From the NCBI GenBank assembly GCA_025353435.1, contig JANXQR010000490.1, positions 1 to 7,689 of the forward strand: a stretch of 7,689 nucleotides of DNA, read 5' to 3'. Both the position numbers and the translations under genes were made by a program. Shown piece by piece: positions 6,978-7,689 of the stretch (position 1 is the first letter of the stretch; every line of letters begins with the position of its first letter). The notes under the pieces are model-generated. The model searched no databases, was not told the DNA's origin, and saw nothing but the letters and a program-made list of their open reading frames with translations. The stretch comes from Acidobacteriota bacterium (lineage in GTDB: Bacteria; Acidobacteriota; Terriglobia; Terriglobales; Acidobacteriaceae).

Positions 6978-6999
6978 TCAAGTCCCCCTCCGGGCACCA
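6978..6999 (+). other. tRNA 3'-end fragment, copy 2
   Basis: Same parts as at 898-920: TCAAGT of the T-loop, CCCCC T-stem strand, TCCGGGC acceptor strand, A and CCA. The preceding base (6977) is A instead of the conserved first T of the loop, so the identity to copy 1 begins inside the T-loop. No 5' tRNA half lies upstream. Confidence 0.7.
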
Positions 7000-7066
7000 G
7001 ATAAGCTATTTTAGAATCAATAATTTACAGTCAATAATTTCGTTTGTGCCCAGAATGTGCCCAAAA
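6978..7066 (+). repeat. Att-like direct repeat, copy 2
   Basis: Matches 899-987 at 75 of 89 positions without gaps, offset by exactly 6079. It contains two internal tandem motifs: TCAATAATTT at 7017-7026 and 7031-7040 (separated by ACAG), and TGTGCCCA twice with starts 11 bp apart at about 7045-7063. The ParA stop codon begins at the very next base. Confidence 0.85.
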
Positions 7067-7689
7067 CTATGCGGCGGCAAACATCGGGTCATCGAGAGCT
7101 AGGTTTGATGTTGTTTTAGCTTCTTCCCTACCGCGCTCATATGCCGCGAGACGCCCGAATACCTCCTGCGTAAATTGGATGACATTCAATTTCGCTTTGT
7201 CGAGATTGGGAACGTCCGCTGGGTCGAGCCCATCGAGTGTTTGACGGAACGAAAATACCGCCTTGAATGCATCGCGCTCGTTAAGCTCGGTTTGCAGGAC
7301 CGGGATGCCGGCAGCGATGAGGCCGTTTTGGATATGCGCGAGGCCCCGAGTACGGATCGAAGCGTTGGTGCGCGTCAGCAGGACCGCGTAGGGCGTTTTC
7401 TTCTGCGTAACTTTCTCGCTCTGCATCAAGACGCGGATCGCGCGGCTCGCTTCATTGGCGTCAAGCTGCGATCCCTGGGTCGGGATTACGACAAAGTCCG
7501 CCTGGGTAATCGCGTAGAGCACCGTCTTCGATGCTGTGCCTTCGAGATCAACAACAACGAAGGGCGTCTTCGACGCTGCATCCTCAATCCTCTCGATGAT
7601 CGTATCTTCATCAGCATCAGACACTATGGTGAGGTGCGGCGGTGTGTTTCCGCCCGCCGCCCAGGTCTGGATCGGATGATTGGGGTCCG
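7067..7689 (-). CDS. ParA/MinD-family ATPase, C-terminal part (partial, runs off right edge)
   Basis: The frame is open from the right edge to TAG at 7067-7069, about 206 codons. A GTG at 7622-7624 is only an internal valine, since the frame continues upstream through DPNHPIQTWAAGG. The deviant Walker A motif must lie outside the window. TPFVVVDLEGTAS is the Walker B/switch region of ParA-type ATPases, with the conserved Asp after a hydrophobic run, and ADFVVIPTQGSQLDANEA is the typical following strand and loop. This subgroup (with DLEGTAS and PTQGSQLD) resembles ParA/VirC1-like proteins of plasmids and integrative elements in proteobacteria, which bind DNA nonspecifically and position plasmids or transfer complexes. 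It is transcribed toward the att-like repeat and stops right at its border, so it probably belongs to a neighbouring element. Any partner ParB or centromere site would be outside the window. Confidence 0.85.
   Translation of the reverse strand, partial: DPNHPIQTWAAGGNTPPHLTIVSDADEDTIIERIEDAASKTPFVVVDLEGTASKTVLYAITQADFVVIPTQGSQLDANEASRAIRVLMQSEKVTQKKTPYAVLLTRTNASIRTRGLAHIQNGLIAAGIPVLQTELNERDAFKAVFSFRQTLDGLDPADVPNLDKAKLNVIQFTQEVFGRLAAYERGREEAKTTSNLALDDPMFAAA

Overview
The window looks like an accessory stretch of a large bacterial genome, most likely an Acidobacteriota soil bacterium. The main reason is two tandem genes that each fuse an OmpR/PhoB-type winged helix to one transmembrane helix and a TolB/PD40-type beta-propeller. 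That architecture is strongly expanded in Acidobacteriota. The exported bilobed aspartyl protease next to them fits the same background. The assignment is inferred from gene types only, since no rRNA or other phylogenetic marker is present.

Layout from left to right: (1) 1-393, minus strand: the N-terminus of a CheB-type methylesterase without a receiver domain, cut by the window edge and probably a CheB/CheR-type fusion sensor. (2) 394-897: no recognisable gene; a weak promoter for the CheB gene lies here. (3) 898-987: the 3' end of a tRNA (T-loop, T-stem, acceptor strand, discriminator and CCA, correct in spacing) plus about 67 nt of downstream sequence. (4) 1234-2166, minus strand: secreted aspartyl protease. 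(5) 2377-4491 and 4546-6675, plus strand: the two winged-helix/propeller sensors, probably one operon, divergent from the protease. (6) 6725-6880: a fragment of an RHS/YD-repeat protein. (7) 6978-7066: a second copy of the tRNA-end repeat, same orientation, exactly 6079 bp after the first. (8) 7067-7689, minus strand: a ParA-family ATPase, cut by the window edge, whose stop codon directly abuts the repeat.

The most interesting structure is the pair of tRNA-3'-end repeats. They look like attachment sites of tyrosine-recombinase-driven elements stacked at one tRNA gene, probably tRNA-Leu. They bound a 6.08-kb unit that carries the protease and the two sensors but no integrase, so it resembles a cis-mobilisable element or decayed island. 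The intact tRNA and any integrase would lie outside the window.

Within the unit, the two sensors have almost the same DNA-binding domain (96 of 106 residues identical; residues 44-98 identical with 22 silent changes) but quite different propellers. They probably read the same operator in response to different inputs. The divergent exported protease shares their intergenic region and is a natural candidate target, but nothing in the sequence proves this.
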